Source of the DNA: Paenibacillus sp. FSL R10-2734
GTDB taxonomy: Bacteria > Bacillota > Bacilli > Paenibacillales > Paenibacillaceae
Assembly (NCBI RefSeq): GCF_037963865.1
Contig: NZ_CP150170.1
Coordinates: 3,038,001-3,102,000 of the forward strand
Reading direction: 5' to 3'
DNA: 64,000 nt
Of the stretch, positions 24,194 to 32,835 are shown piece by piece. Position 1 is the first letter of the stretch. Each line of letters opens with the position of its first letter. The notes below the pieces were generated by a model, which searched no databases, had not been told where the DNA came from, and saw nothing but the letters and a program-made list of their open reading frames with translations. Made by a program: the position numbers and the translations under genes.

Positions 24194-26302
24194 ATGAATA
24201 ACACTAAGAAGGTCCATGTTGTATTTAAAACGCATTTGGATATTGGTTTCACGAATATGGCTGCACATGTGCTAAGACAGTACATGGAAGAGTATATTCC
24301 GAAAGCGATCGCTTTGGCTGATACACTCGAAGCTGAAGGTGGTCGTGCGCAATTTGTATGGACGACCGGATCTTGGCTCATTCGTTATTATTTAGATCAC
24401 GCGTTTGCTTCGGAAAAAGAAGCGATGGAGAAGGCGATCCGTAAGGGGCATATTGTGTGGCATGGATTACCATTCACTACACATACTGAGCTTATGGATA
24501 AGGAGCTTTTCCGATACGGGCTGTCGATCAGCCAAGAGCTTGACCAACAATTTGGAAAACAAACGTTAGCCGCGAAAATGACAGATGTGCCTGGACACAC
24601 ACTGTCTATGGTTCCTTACATGCATGAAGCAGGTATTCATTATATGCATCTTGGAGTTAATCCAGCTTCTATGCGTCCTGATGTTCCAAAGCTGTTTCGA
24701 TGGCAGGCGGGGGATGGTAGCGAATTAATTGTGAACTATGCCGGAAGCTACGGAGAGCCAGTTGAGGTCGAAGGGATCGACGATATATTGCTATTTGCGC
24801 ATACAGGTGATAATTGTGGGCCGCCAAGTGCTGAGGAGATCGAAGAGCAATTCCGTGAAATCCAAGAACGATATCCTGACGCTGAGATTATAGCTTCTTC
24901 GCTAGATGCATTCGCCAGAAGTCTTATGCAGGTTCGCGAGCAGCTTCCTGTGGTTTGTGAAGAAATCGGTGATACTTGGATTCACGGTGCAGGCACAGAT
25001 CCACTGAAGCTCGCCAAGCTTCGCGAGCTACAGCGTTTGAGAAGCAAATGGCTATCCGAAGGAAGCTTAGACGAGCATAGTGATGCCTATAAAGGGATGA
25101 GCGATGCTATGTTGTTGGTAGTAGAGCATACATGGGGTTTAGACGTAAAGAAATGGCTTCCTGACTTTCGTAACTATGCGAAAATAGACTTTAATGCAGC
25201 TAGAATCAAAGATGAGATTGATGTAGACGATATCCCCGCGAAATTCAATTATATTGGTGCATTTGCTATGGATGAATTTGATAAGCATTCTAGTGGCTTA
25301 TTTGCGTCGGAGCAGAGCGTCCGTACTTACTCGATGATCGAACGTTCATGGGCGGAGCAACGGGGATATCTAGATCAGGCAGTCGCCTGCCTGGATGAAG
25401 ACAAACAAGCGGAGGCAAAGGAAGCGTTTAGTAAGTTAGAGCCTGCGAAGGGAGACTTTTTCGCTGATGCTGAGCAGGCAAGTATCCAAGAAATGTATGC
25501 GGTAGAAGGTTATAAGCTGGCTTTTGGTGTGAATGGCTCACTTGTTCATTTATCGGATGCTAATGGAAAAGTATGGGTTGACGAAAGCCATCCCTTCGGC
25601 GTTTATTCCTATGAGACCTTCGGAACGGAGGACTACGCCAGATACTTCCGCACCTATATGCAAAACCTAGGCTTCACCCACCCTTGGTCTGATGCCGACT
25701 TTAACAAGCCTGGCTTTGAATTCGTTCGACCATTGCCTAGTCATCAGCTATATGAGCCTATCGTGACTGATATGAAGCGAATAAACGGCAACAAATTCTT
25801 GCTGCGTTTACGCATGCCAACTCAAGCTCATGAATTGTATGGCGCTCCGAAGGAACTTGAATACCTGTACAACTTTGAGCAGGAATGTGCCGTCGACGTA
25901 TCTCTGCAATGGTTCGGGAAAGAAGCGAACCGCCTACCGGAAGCAAGCTGGTTTGGTTGTGCGTTGAATGTCGATAACCCCAATCTTTGGATGATGGAGA
26001 AGATGGGCTTGCCTGTCTCACCTTTGCGCGTAGTGAAGGACGGGAATCGAAATCTTCATGCATTAGGCCGTGGAGTTAGTTATCAGGGTGCGGATGGGAG
26101 CGCCTTTATCGAAACTAGGGAATCTGCTTTGGCTGCACCGGGTCAAAAAAGGCTGCTGCAATTCGATAATTCTTTTGCTTCGCTAGATAAAGGATGGCAT
26201 TTCAATTTGCACAACAATATCTGGGGTACAAATTTCCCTATGTGGTACGGTGAAGATGCAGTATTCCGTTTTCGTCTGAATTTACAATCGAACCGTAAAT
26301 AA
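24194..26302 (+). CDS. DUF5054 protein, GH38-like glycoside hydrolase
   Basis: 702 residues without a signal peptide. The N-terminal third looks like a family-38/57-type catalytic domain: VFKTHLDIGFTNMAAHV with the HxD metal pair at the start, WTTGSWLIRYYLD, GLPFTTHTELMD, and MTDVPGHTLSMVPYM, where the Asp would be the nucleophile. The remainder is a large beta-rich region, as in GH38 enzymes. Annotated relatives are called DUF5054; substrate specificity is not established to my knowledge. An upstream GntR/LacI regulator and twin palindromes indicate sugar-inducible control. It probably acts in the cytoplasm on imported oligosaccharides. The start ATG follows GCGGGA and, further up, CGGAGG. 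Confidence 0.8.
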   Translation: MNNTKKVHVVFKTHLDIGFTNMAAHVLRQYMEEYIPKAIALADTLEAEGGRAQFVWTTGSWLIRYYLDHAFASEKEAMEKAIRKGHIVWHGLPFTTHTELMDKELFRYGLSISQELDQQFGKQTLAAKMTDVPGHTLSMVPYMHEAGIHYMHLGVNPASMRPDVPKLFRWQAGDGSELIVNYAGSYGEPVEVEGIDDILLFAHTGDNCGPPSAEEIEEQFREIQERYPDAEIIASSLDAFARSLMQVREQLPVVCEEIGDTWIHGAGTDPLKLAKLRELQRLRSKWLSEGSLDEHSDAYKGMSDAMLLVVEHTWGLDVKKWLPDFRNYAKIDFNAARIKDEIDVDDIPAKFNYIGAFAMDEFDKHSSGLFASEQSVRTYSMIERSWAEQRGYLDQAVACLDEDKQAEAKEAFSKLEPAKGDFFADAEQASIQEMYAVEGYKLAFGVNGSLVHLSDANGKVWVDESHPFGVYSYETFGTEDYARYFRTYMQNLGFTHPWSDADFNKPGFEFVRPLPSHQLYEPIVTDMKRINGNKFLLRLRMPTQAHELYGAPKELEYLYNFEQECAVDVSLQWFGKEANRLPEASWFGCALNVDNPNLWMMEKMGLPVSPLRVVKDGNRNLHALGRGVSYQGADGSAFIETRESALAAPGQKRLLQFDNSFASLDKGWHFNLHNNIWGTNFPMWYGEDAVFRFRLNLQSNRK

Positions 26303-26383
26303 AATAATGGAAGTATACTTGTGACTGAAGTACACCTCTTTGAATAGACATTGGAAAAACCGCTGAGTTTATCCGATGTAATT

Positions 26384-27691
26384 CTAGGAGGTGCATTTTT
26401 GTCCAGCTTCTGCAACAGATAAGATCCCTATGTTAAAAAGGCAAATTTCAACTTGGAAAATTTGGTTTTCATAGGTGATATCCCAAATTCCACCGGTTTC
26501 CTCAACCGCCTTCTTTACGCTTTTTAGACCGATACCATGAAAATGCTTATCTCGTTTTGTTGTAGCTAATTCTCCAAAATGGTTAGTACGTATTAAATGC
26601 TGATATGGATTCTGTATTCTGATAAATAAAGTACCCTTATGATAATGAAGTTGGAATTTAATATAGGGCTCAGTCAAATCTGGATGCTTACATGCTTCAA
26701 TAGCATTATCGAGAGTGTTCCCTAGAATAATACTAATTGCATAAGCATCTAGGTCGAGCTGAGGTGGGATTTGAATGTCTGAATGAAAGGCAATGCCCAG
26801 TTTATTGGCAAATTGCTGTTTGTAATTAATGATAGAGTCGATTAGGATCGAGCCGGTATTACATCCGCCTGAAGAGAGTTCGATCACTCCAAGCAACTTA
26901 TCTACATCATTCAGTCCTGCTTCTTTCTCCCCAGCTTGTAATTGTGACCTCAGGCTTAGCAAGATATTCCTGAAATCATGTTGGAACGTAAACATTTCTT
27001 GCTGCCTTTCTTTCGTGAGCAGATACTGGTTCATATAATAGTTGTTTTGTTGTTCCAATAGGTGATTTTTATTCTGTGCCGATTGTATGGTTAGTACGCG
27101 ATCGCACAAAAGAATGATCAAGAAGTTAATCAACAGCATTCCCGCGGACAAGGTCGGATACAAGGCAGGATATTCCCGCAATGACAGCTCACTCGATAAT
27201 TTTGCGATACTGAGAATGCTTATAAACGGAAAACAGAACAGCCCAATCCAATACAAACTGCTTAGATTTCCCTCGCCAAAAGATTTGGTAAAACGAAGCG
27301 TGATCTTCACCAGTAAAAACATCAGAAGCTTGGACAAAAACAAGGTGAAGATGTATCCGCTGGTCGTATACACAGGTGCGGTAGCTGCATCTGATAAAAT
27401 AATCAGTGCAACTATGAATAAAGCGGCACCAATACGCCATTGTATTTTTCCTTTGTACAAAAAGGACAAGAGAACGATCCCCACTATATTAAGCCCAAGT
27501 ATCCATAAGCCGGGGAGTGGGCTGTAGTGAAGGAGGAGTACGAAAACATAATAGGCAGCGTATACGGAATAAAGGATTATTTTGGATTCCCAAAGTCGTG
27601 GAAAACAATGGTTATAGAAATAATGGATGATAAATGGGAGAGCAGCAAGCGTAAGGACATAGAACAGTTCATCTAGAACAATATTATTCAA
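26384..27691 (-). CDS. AgrC-like membrane sensor histidine kinase (GHKL)
   Basis: 435 residues. About six N-terminal membrane helices (roughly residues 5-210) are followed by a cytoplasmic kinase with the AgrC/HPK10-type phosphoacceptor box FTFQHDFRNILLSLR, N-box GNTLDNAIEAC and G-box GIGLKSVKKAVEETGG. The family usually senses peptide signals at the membrane. The start is TTG, preceded by AGGGGGAG, and overlaps the stop of the LytTR regulator gene by 8 nt, indicating translational coupling. No AgrB/AgrD-like peptide genes are seen nearby, so the signal is probably external. The divergent ABC-2 transporter is its probable target. Confidence 0.88.
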   Translation of the reverse strand: MNNIVLDELFYVLTLAALPFIIHYFYNHCFPRLWESKIILYSVYAAYYVFVLLLHYSPLPGLWILGLNIVGIVLLSFLYKGKIQWRIGAALFIVALIILSDAATAPVYTTSGYIFTLFLSKLLMFLLVKITLRFTKSFGEGNLSSLYWIGLFCFPFISILSIAKLSSELSLREYPALYPTLSAGMLLINFLIILLCDRVLTIQSAQNKNHLLEQQNNYYMNQYLLTKERQQEMFTFQHDFRNILLSLRSQLQAGEKEAGLNDVDKLLGVIELSSGGCNTGSILIDSIINYKQQFANKLGIAFHSDIQIPPQLDLDAYAISIILGNTLDNAIEACKHPDLTEPYIKFQLHYHKGTLFIRIQNPYQHLIRTNHFGELATTKRDKHFHGIGLKSVKKAVEETGGIWDITYENQIFQVEICLFNIGILSVAEAGQKCTS

Positions 27692-28421
27692 GTAGACTCC
27701 CCCTGAATTGCAAATAGCTCTTTTTCACTACAGTGCTCTGCTTATCACTGATCGGAAGTTCTTCCCCACTCGTTAATACAATTTTTTTGCCCTGAATTTG
27801 TTGTATGTAATCGAAATTCACAAGATAAGATTGATGAATCCGCACGAACTGCTTCGAAGGGAGCTTTCCTTCTTCTATAGATAAAGTACTGTAATATTCC
27901 GTTTGATCTTCCGTTGTTTGCAGAATAATTTTTCGACGGTCACTTGCCAAGTACATAATATTACGAATCGGAACAAGTATTTTAGTTCCACTTTGTTGTA
28001 CAGGCAGTAACTTTGGTTGGTTTTGCTGACGCTTGAGCATTATTTGTTGAATAATGGAGATTAGTTTTTTTTCAAAAGACTCGTTATGTATAGGCTTCTT
28101 TATAAAACCAGAAGGTTGAACGTCAAATAGCTGAACATGATATTCTTCGTGGCTTGAAACATAAATTAACCGAACCCTATCATTATCACAATCTCTCCGT
28201 AATATATGACCCGCTGTTATTCCGCTTATTCCGTTCATTTCTATATCCATAAAAATAAGATCAAATGGACAGCCATGTTGAATCGCTTTCGCGAAGCTTT
28301 CACCAGAATAGAATATGGATACTTCTATCTTTACGGATTGCTGAATTGGATGGTTATTAATCAATCTCTCAATAGATTCTGCTGCCTTGAAATCATCATC
28401 ACAAATGGCAATATGTATCAT
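27684..28421 (-). CDS. LytTR-family response regulator
   Basis: 245 residues: a receiver domain (acidic residues Asp8-Asp10, phosphoacceptor Asp59 in LIFMDIEMNG, Lys in FIKKPI) and a C-terminal LytTR DNA-binding domain (ILVPIRNIMYLASDRRKIIL, then QFVRIHQSYLVNFDYIQQI). LytTR regulators bind imperfect direct repeats and activate promoters for bacteriocin, virulence or cell-wall genes. The start ATG has AGGAGGAG 8 nt upstream. It is the first gene of the pair with the AgrC-like kinase. The 195-nt divergent region to the ABC gene probably holds its binding sites; I could not define them with confidence. Confidence 0.92.
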   Translation of the reverse strand: MIHIAICDDDFKAAESIERLINNHPIQQSVKIEVSIFYSGESFAKAIQHGCPFDLIFMDIEMNGISGITAGHILRRDCDNDRVRLIYVSSHEEYHVQLFDVQPSGFIKKPIHNESFEKKLISIIQQIMLKRQQNQPKLLPVQQSGTKILVPIRNIMYLASDRRKIILQTTEDQTEYYSTLSIEEGKLPSKQFVRIHQSYLVNFDYIQQIQGKKIVLTSGEELPISDKQSTVVKKSYLQFRGSLLE

Positions 28422-28616
28422 GCGAACTTCTCCTCCTGTGTATAAAGCAATAATACATTATATGGGTGTATAATCAAACGTTATCCTATTAGGAATCACT
28501 TGGAAGTGGCGAAAGTTACAATTATTCCAGTGTTTTTTACTATAGTGATAAATAATCCTAGTAAACATGCTAATTTATTATTAATTAGTAGTAGCAAAGG
28601 CTAGGGGAGTTGAAAT

Positions 28617-29528
28617 ATGAATACAACCATCTTTGAAGCTGAGGGATTAACTAAACAGTATGGCAGGGCAATTGCGCTTCAAAATATAAATATGCAGATA
28701 AAACAGGGAGATATCTATGGCTTTGTAGGAGAGAATGGGGCAGGTAAAACCACACTCATGAAAATAATTAGTGGATTAGTTTATCCTACAAAAGGAACTT
28801 TCCAATTGATGGGTAAAAGTGGTGAGAAGGACATCGCACGGATCAGAAAAAAAGTGGGAGTTTTAATCGAGCTCCCTGCCCTCTACCCCCATATGAATGC
28901 CGAAGAGAATTTAAGCTTTTATTGCAAGATTCATAGGATTTCGGATTTCAATAGAATTAAAGATGTACTGCATCTAGTGGGACTAACGAACGTTGAAAAT
29001 AAAAATACATCAGACTATTCTCTGGGCATGCGTCAACGCTTAGGGCTGGCGATCTCTCTTCTCAACGAACCGGAATTTTTAGTTTTGGACGAGCCGATTA
29101 ATGGACTTGATCCTACAGGAATCGTAGAGATGAGAAGATTATTGACTAAGCTGGCACATGAAAAAGGGGTTACCATTTTGATTTCCAGCCATATTTTGAG
29201 TGAACTCCAATTGCTCGCTACCAAATTCGGATTTATTCATAAAGGACAGTTCATTAAAGAAGTCTCTGCGGAAGAACTTTTGCAATCAGCTGAAGCGCAA
29301 ATTTGTATTAAGACCGTTGAAGTAGAAGCAGCAATAAACGTGCTTAAGAACGATCTTAATATTCATTCGATCACATTGTCAGGATCCGGAGAAATATTAG
29401 TTCCCAAGGATTTGACAGATCTTGAACAGTTGATGTCAACGTTAATTAAACATGGGATTCCACTCGAAGGAATCAATCTATCCGCTGCAAATCTGGAGCA
29501 CTATTATATGAATCTGATAGGAGAATGA
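28617..29528 (+). CDS. ABC transporter ATP-binding protein (ABC-2/bacitracin-resistance type)
   Basis: 303 residues. Walker A GENGAGKTT, signature YSLGMRQRL, Walker B FLVLDEPINGLDP and the switch His (ISSHILSEL) are all intact. The sequence pattern is that of BcrA/LanF-type ATPases that drive export of, or immunity to, antimicrobial peptides. The start ATG follows GGGGAG. It is the first gene of an operon with the permease, which starts 3 nt after its stop. Divergent LytTR/AgrC genes suggest induction by an extracellular peptide, which is inference from layout. A TATAGT element at 28541-28546 may be its -10. Confidence 0.93.
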   Translation: MNTTIFEAEGLTKQYGRAIALQNINMQIKQGDIYGFVGENGAGKTTLMKIISGLVYPTKGTFQLMGKSGEKDIARIRKKVGVLIELPALYPHMNAEENLSFYCKIHRISDFNRIKDVLHLVGLTNVENKNTSDYSLGMRQRLGLAISLLNEPEFLVLDEPINGLDPTGIVEMRRLLTKLAHEKGVTILISSHILSELQLLATKFGFIHKGQFIKEVSAEELLQSAEAQICIKTVEVEAAINVLKNDLNIHSITLSGSGEILVPKDLTDLEQLMSTLIKHGIPLEGINLSAANLEHYYMNLIGE

Positions 29529-29531
29529 GCA

Positions 29532-30329
29532 ATGAGGGATTTTCTGAGAGCTGAGTCTTACTTTATAAAAAGGGACACCATGTTTAGGGGGATTTCTCTA
29601 TTGTTTCTTATAGCTAGCTTAGTATTAGCATTCTGGATTGGTAGTAAAGCTGGTTTTGAAATTGGTAATCTTGCGGAACCCTTAACGATTGTGACGCCTT
29701 TATCTTTATTTTTTTATTTTATTATTCCTATCTATGTATGTTTTTTTGCAACCGAAGGATTTGAATATGGATCTATCAAAGTTATCCTTGCTTCAGGACA
29801 AAGTAGGTTTATCTATATCACGGGGAAATATTTTTCTGCTTTAAAAATTATTATATGGTGGGTATTACAATTTACAGTAGTATTTTATTTCACTTATATG
29901 ATAGCTGCCTTGATAATCGGAACTGACATCGGTAATCGTAATTTCTCTGCTGACTTGATTCAGGTTTCCAGTGTATTGGGATTAAATGTCCTTTATTTAT
30001 CAGCTTATGCGGCTCTAATCATTATGGTAGGCATTTTTATTAAAAGAACGGCCTCGGCGGTGGTTGTAACTTTTCTAATTGTATTCGGTGATTTTATGAT
30101 ATCGGGTTACTTCCGTGATGTGTCCTCTGCATGGTTAAGGGGGATTTCAGACCATGCTTTAACGACCCAAATCATGAAATTTTCCGGCATCTATGTCGTC
30201 AACTCGCAACATATAGTCCTGACCGGAGCAAAGAGCTTTATGGAAGTGGTGCTGATCCCTGTGATTATCATAGCTATCAGTTTGTCTGTCACCTATATTT
30301 CATTTGGAAAAAGAGATATACATGCGTAG
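29532..30329 (+). CDS. ABC-2 type permease
   Basis: 265 residues with about six membrane helices: ISLLFLIASLVLAFWIG, LSLFFYFIIPIYVCFFA, IIIWWVLQFTVVFYFTYMIA, VLGLNVLYLSAYAALIIMVG, AVVVTFLIVFGDFMISG and VVLIPVIIIAISLSVTYIS. The loop CFFATEGFEYGSIKVILASGQ is typical of ABC-2 permeases of the bacitracin/lantibiotic immunity group. The start ATG follows TAGGAG by 8 nt. It pairs with the ATPase just upstream and probably forms a 2+2 complex in the membrane. The substrate is unknown, possibly an antimicrobial peptide. Confidence 0.88.
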   Translation: MRDFLRAESYFIKRDTMFRGISLLFLIASLVLAFWIGSKAGFEIGNLAEPLTIVTPLSLFFYFIIPIYVCFFATEGFEYGSIKVILASGQSRFIYITGKYFSALKIIIWWVLQFTVVFYFTYMIAALIIGTDIGNRNFSADLIQVSSVLGLNVLYLSAYAALIIMVGIFIKRTASAVVVTFLIVFGDFMISGYFRDVSSAWLRGISDHALTTQIMKFSGIYVVNSQHIVLTGAKSFMEVVLIPVIIIAISLSVTYISFGKRDIHA

Positions 30330-30433
30330 ATAAAAGGAACGTATTGAAAGTCACAGTAGATTTTTTTAATCCTAGCTATAATGTAAGCGTTATCTTTTAT
30401 AGGAGTTTACTTATAGACTGAAGGAGCGAAGCT

Positions 30434-30793
30434 ATGAGAGTGAACAAAGTTTCTTTTAACCAGCTGGTGTTTATTTGTTTAGGGATTCAATACATGTTAA
30501 TGCATTTGTTCTCTGCAGGCGAGGCGATTGTCATCACATCCATAGAGCTTGTTATATACATGATTTTTACAGTTGTTGGCCTTGTAGGATTATTTATGCG
30601 GAGCAGAAAAGTGGATAGTGAGGCTATTTCCGGATTGGTTGCGTTATTTTTCAGTGTATTATGGATGGTATCTTTATTCTCACAATTTAAGAAGGAAAGC
30701 TACCCAGATGCCTTAACTGTAATTAATTCGCTTGGAGTATCTACTGCGTTACTTGTGCTTCTAGCTGAGTTTATAATTATAGCCAAGGCCTAG
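30434..30793 (+). CDS. Small four-helix membrane protein
   Basis: 119 residues with four predicted membrane helices (about 10-28, 32-54, 63-84 and 98-117) and short loops; I do not recognise the family. The start ATG has AAGGAG 7 nt upstream. A TATAAT at 30377-30382 lies in the 104-nt gap after the permease gene, so it may have its own promoter as well as read-through from the ABC operon. A strong terminator follows. It could be an accessory or immunity protein of the adjacent exporter, suggested only by position. Confidence 0.65.
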   Translation: MRVNKVSFNQLVFICLGIQYMLMHLFSAGEAIVITSIELVIYMIFTVVGLVGLFMRSRKVDSEAISGLVALFFSVLWMVSLFSQFKKESYPDALTVINSLGVSTALLVLLAEFIIIAKA

Positions 30794-30799
30794 TGTAAA

Positions 30800-30843
30800 A
30801 AGAAAGCAAGACAGGTCTATTTAAGACTTGCCTTGCTTTTTTT
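30800..30843. terminator. Bidirectional terminator
   Basis: The stem AAAGCAAG..GGTC with GACTTGC..CTTGCTTT has A-tract and T-tract flanks. It ends the small membrane protein gene and overlaps the 3' end of the converging serine hydrolase gene. Confidence 0.85.
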
Positions 30844-32083
30844 GCATCCCCAGAAATGTAATCTCGCCTTGACCATTCCGTTTAAATTCATATTCTGTGT
30901 CATGCTTGGTATGATGGAAACTTGTTTCCGAGATTGGATAAAACGGTGTAACCTCTACATCATTCCAGATAAAATAATACTCTTGGCCACTACGCTCCAC
31001 GCTCGCTTTGCAGCCAAATCCCTCGTAGGTTCCCATATATTCTGCATAAATACTGTCATCAAGCGGGATGGCTTGCGGTGAGATCGGCACCCTTGCAGGT
31101 TCTCCAAATACTAATCCAGCGAGAGATTCCGTTAACTTGGTGACGAGAACGCAGTCATAATTGGTCAACATGATTACGGTCGTTTGTTCTTCTGGATATC
31201 TGTGCAGTTCACTTCGGAAGCCGCGATATGCGCCGCCGTGATACATTCTTTTTCGATCAAAACGTTCGTCCAAGAACCAACCAAATCGATATTTGAGATT
31301 ACTTGAATGAAAGGCCATCTCTAGGGTGTCGTGAGATACTAATTGATCGGAGTACAAAGCTTGATCCCATAAGAAAAGATCAGCAGCTGTCGAATACATC
31401 GCACCAGCGGACAGGATAGAGCTCATATCGATGTATTCCCCCTGAGTGTACTCTCCCCAAGAGGAATGATAAGGTGAGGCTAATTTTGAAATGATTTGAT
31501 GATTGTTATAAACTCCTGTATTTACCATACCCAGAGGCTGTAATATAAAAGTAGTGATATAATCTTCAAAGGTCATCCCTGTAATCTTCTCAATAATCAT
31601 CCCTAGTAAATAATAACCTGAGTTGTTATAGGCAAATGAAGTACCAGGCATAAACGCAGGTGGTTGACTCACAAATAGCTGTACCATCTCCTGTGGAGTC
31701 AGCTTCAGCTTATTTAATCTTTGATTATATTCGGGTATGGAAGTGTAGTTGGCTATACCAGAGGTATGTCCTAGCAAGTGAAGGATGGTAATCCCCTCTA
31801 GTGCATGCTGCTGAGGAAGATATTTTAGAATTGGATCTTCCAGTCTCAGACGTTTTTGTTCTTTTAGCATCAGGATGGCCATGCCAGTGAATGATTTGGT
31901 AAGTGACCAGATCCGGAATTTGGTATCTAAAGTGTTCGGGACCTGATGTTCAAGGTTTGCATATCCGTACGCTTTATGTAGCTTGATTTCACCACGCTGA
32001 GCTATTAAGACTGTGCCGCTTAATGGCCAGCGTTGTTCGTATTTATCTAAATATTGCTCCAGACGCTGGAATTGTATATCCAC
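30821..32083 (-). CDS. Beta-lactamase-family serine hydrolase (class C/PBP4*-like)
   Basis: 420 residues. The serine beta-lactamase fold is shown by the SxxK motif in WSLTKSFTGMA, YxN in FAYNNSGYYLLG and HGG in MYHGGAYRGF. A C-terminal lipocalin-like extension of about 70 residues is present (YMGTYEGFG..). The frame is open 50 codons further upstream, but the GTG start chosen here has AAGGAGGGG 6 nt before it and leaves a clean divergent promoter region with the next gene. No signal peptide, so probably cytoplasmic: an esterase, peptidase or amidase rather than a drug-resistance enzyme. Divergent from the two-component system at 32150. Confidence 0.85.
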   Translation of the reverse strand: MDIQFQRLEQYLDKYEQRWPLSGTVLIAQRGEIKLHKAYGYANLEHQVPNTLDTKFRIWSLTKSFTGMAILMLKEQKRLRLEDPILKYLPQQHALEGITILHLLGHTSGIANYTSIPEYNQRLNKLKLTPQEMVQLFVSQPPAFMPGTSFAYNNSGYYLLGMIIEKITGMTFEDYITTFILQPLGMVNTGVYNNHQIISKLASPYHSSWGEYTQGEYIDMSSILSAGAMYSTAADLFLWDQALYSDQLVSHDTLEMAFHSSNLKYRFGWFLDERFDRKRMYHGGAYRGFRSELHRYPEEQTTVIMLTNYDCVLVTKLTESLAGLVFGEPARVPISPQAIPLDDSIYAEYMGTYEGFGCKASVERSGQEYYFIWNDVEVTPFYPISETSFHHTKHDTEYEFKRNGQGEITFLGMQKKQGKS

Positions 32084-32149
32084 AGGTAACCCCTCCTTAA
32101 AGGCATATTCTAACATAATAATAAATTCTGTTGAAGCGGAGAGAAATCC

Positions 32150-32833
32150 ATGAGATATGATTGTTTGATTATTGATGATGAAATTGAGCTTGCGGAGACC
32201 ACATGCGAATATTTTAATTTGTTTGATGTTCAAACCGCGTTTGTTACAAACGCTGATGCTTGTCGGAGCTTTTTAAGTGAGCATTCGGTGTCAATGTTAC
32301 TCCTTGATATTAATTTAGGTGGTGAATCCGGTTTCCAGTTATGCAAAGAGTTGCGTCAAACGACTGGAATTCCCATCCTGTTTATTAGTGCCCGCTCCAG
32401 TGAGGATGATGTATTGATTGCTCTTGATATTGGGGGAGATGACTATATTCATAAGCCGTATACCTTGAGAGTGTTGCTGGCAAAAGTTAAGGCGGTGCTT
32501 AAACGGTACAATAACGGAGTTGTGGCTGAGTCCTCTATTCTTGAATCTGGCCCCGTCCAGATTGATCCCGAACTTAGAAGGGCTAGTCTAAATGGCGTAC
32601 CCCTTAAGCTGAAAACGATGGAGTATAAATTACTCAGTTATTTGATTCAGCATAAAAATCGGGTCATTCCCAAAGAGGAGCTATTTACTGGGGTATGGGG
32701 GGATGTTTTTGCGGGAGACGGCACCTTAAATGTGCATATACGCCATCTTCGTGAGAAGATCGAGCAGAATCCTAACGATCCTCAGTATATCCGTACCGTA
32801 TGGGGCATCGGTTATGCTTTTGAGGATAAATAA
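32150..32833 (+). CDS. OmpR-family response regulator
   Basis: 227 residues. The receiver (IIDDE, phosphoacceptor Asp53 in LLLDINLGG, Lys in DYIHKPY) is joined to a C-terminal winged helix (LKLKTMEYKLLSYLIQH, then VHIRHLREKIEQNPNDPQYI and VWGIGYAF). The start ATG has GGAGAG upstream. The kinase gene follows 2 nt after the stop, and an ABC exporter comes next, so this regulator probably controls the exporter in response to the kinase signal. The VanR/PhoP-like C-terminal domain binds tandem direct repeats; candidates lie at 34139-34193. Confidence 0.94.
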   Translation: MRYDCLIIDDEIELAETTCEYFNLFDVQTAFVTNADACRSFLSEHSVSMLLLDINLGGESGFQLCKELRQTTGIPILFISARSSEDDVLIALDIGGDDYIHKPYTLRVLLAKVKAVLKRYNNGVVAESSILESGPVQIDPELRRASLNGVPLKLKTMEYKLLSYLIQHKNRVIPKEELFTGVWGDVFAGDGTLNVHIRHLREKIEQNPNDPQYIRTVWGIGYAFEDK

Positions 32834-32835
32834 CC

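Noticed and set aside
28441..28616. LytTR direct repeats in the divergent region
   Set aside because: AACGTTATC and AAAGTTACA resemble half-sites, but their spacing (about 35 bp) does not match the usual 20-22 bp, so no site is claimed.
32084..32233. 50-codon N-terminal extension of the serine hydrolase
   Set aside because: It would overlap the start of the divergent regulator gene, and the GTG at 32083 has a strong ribosome binding site.
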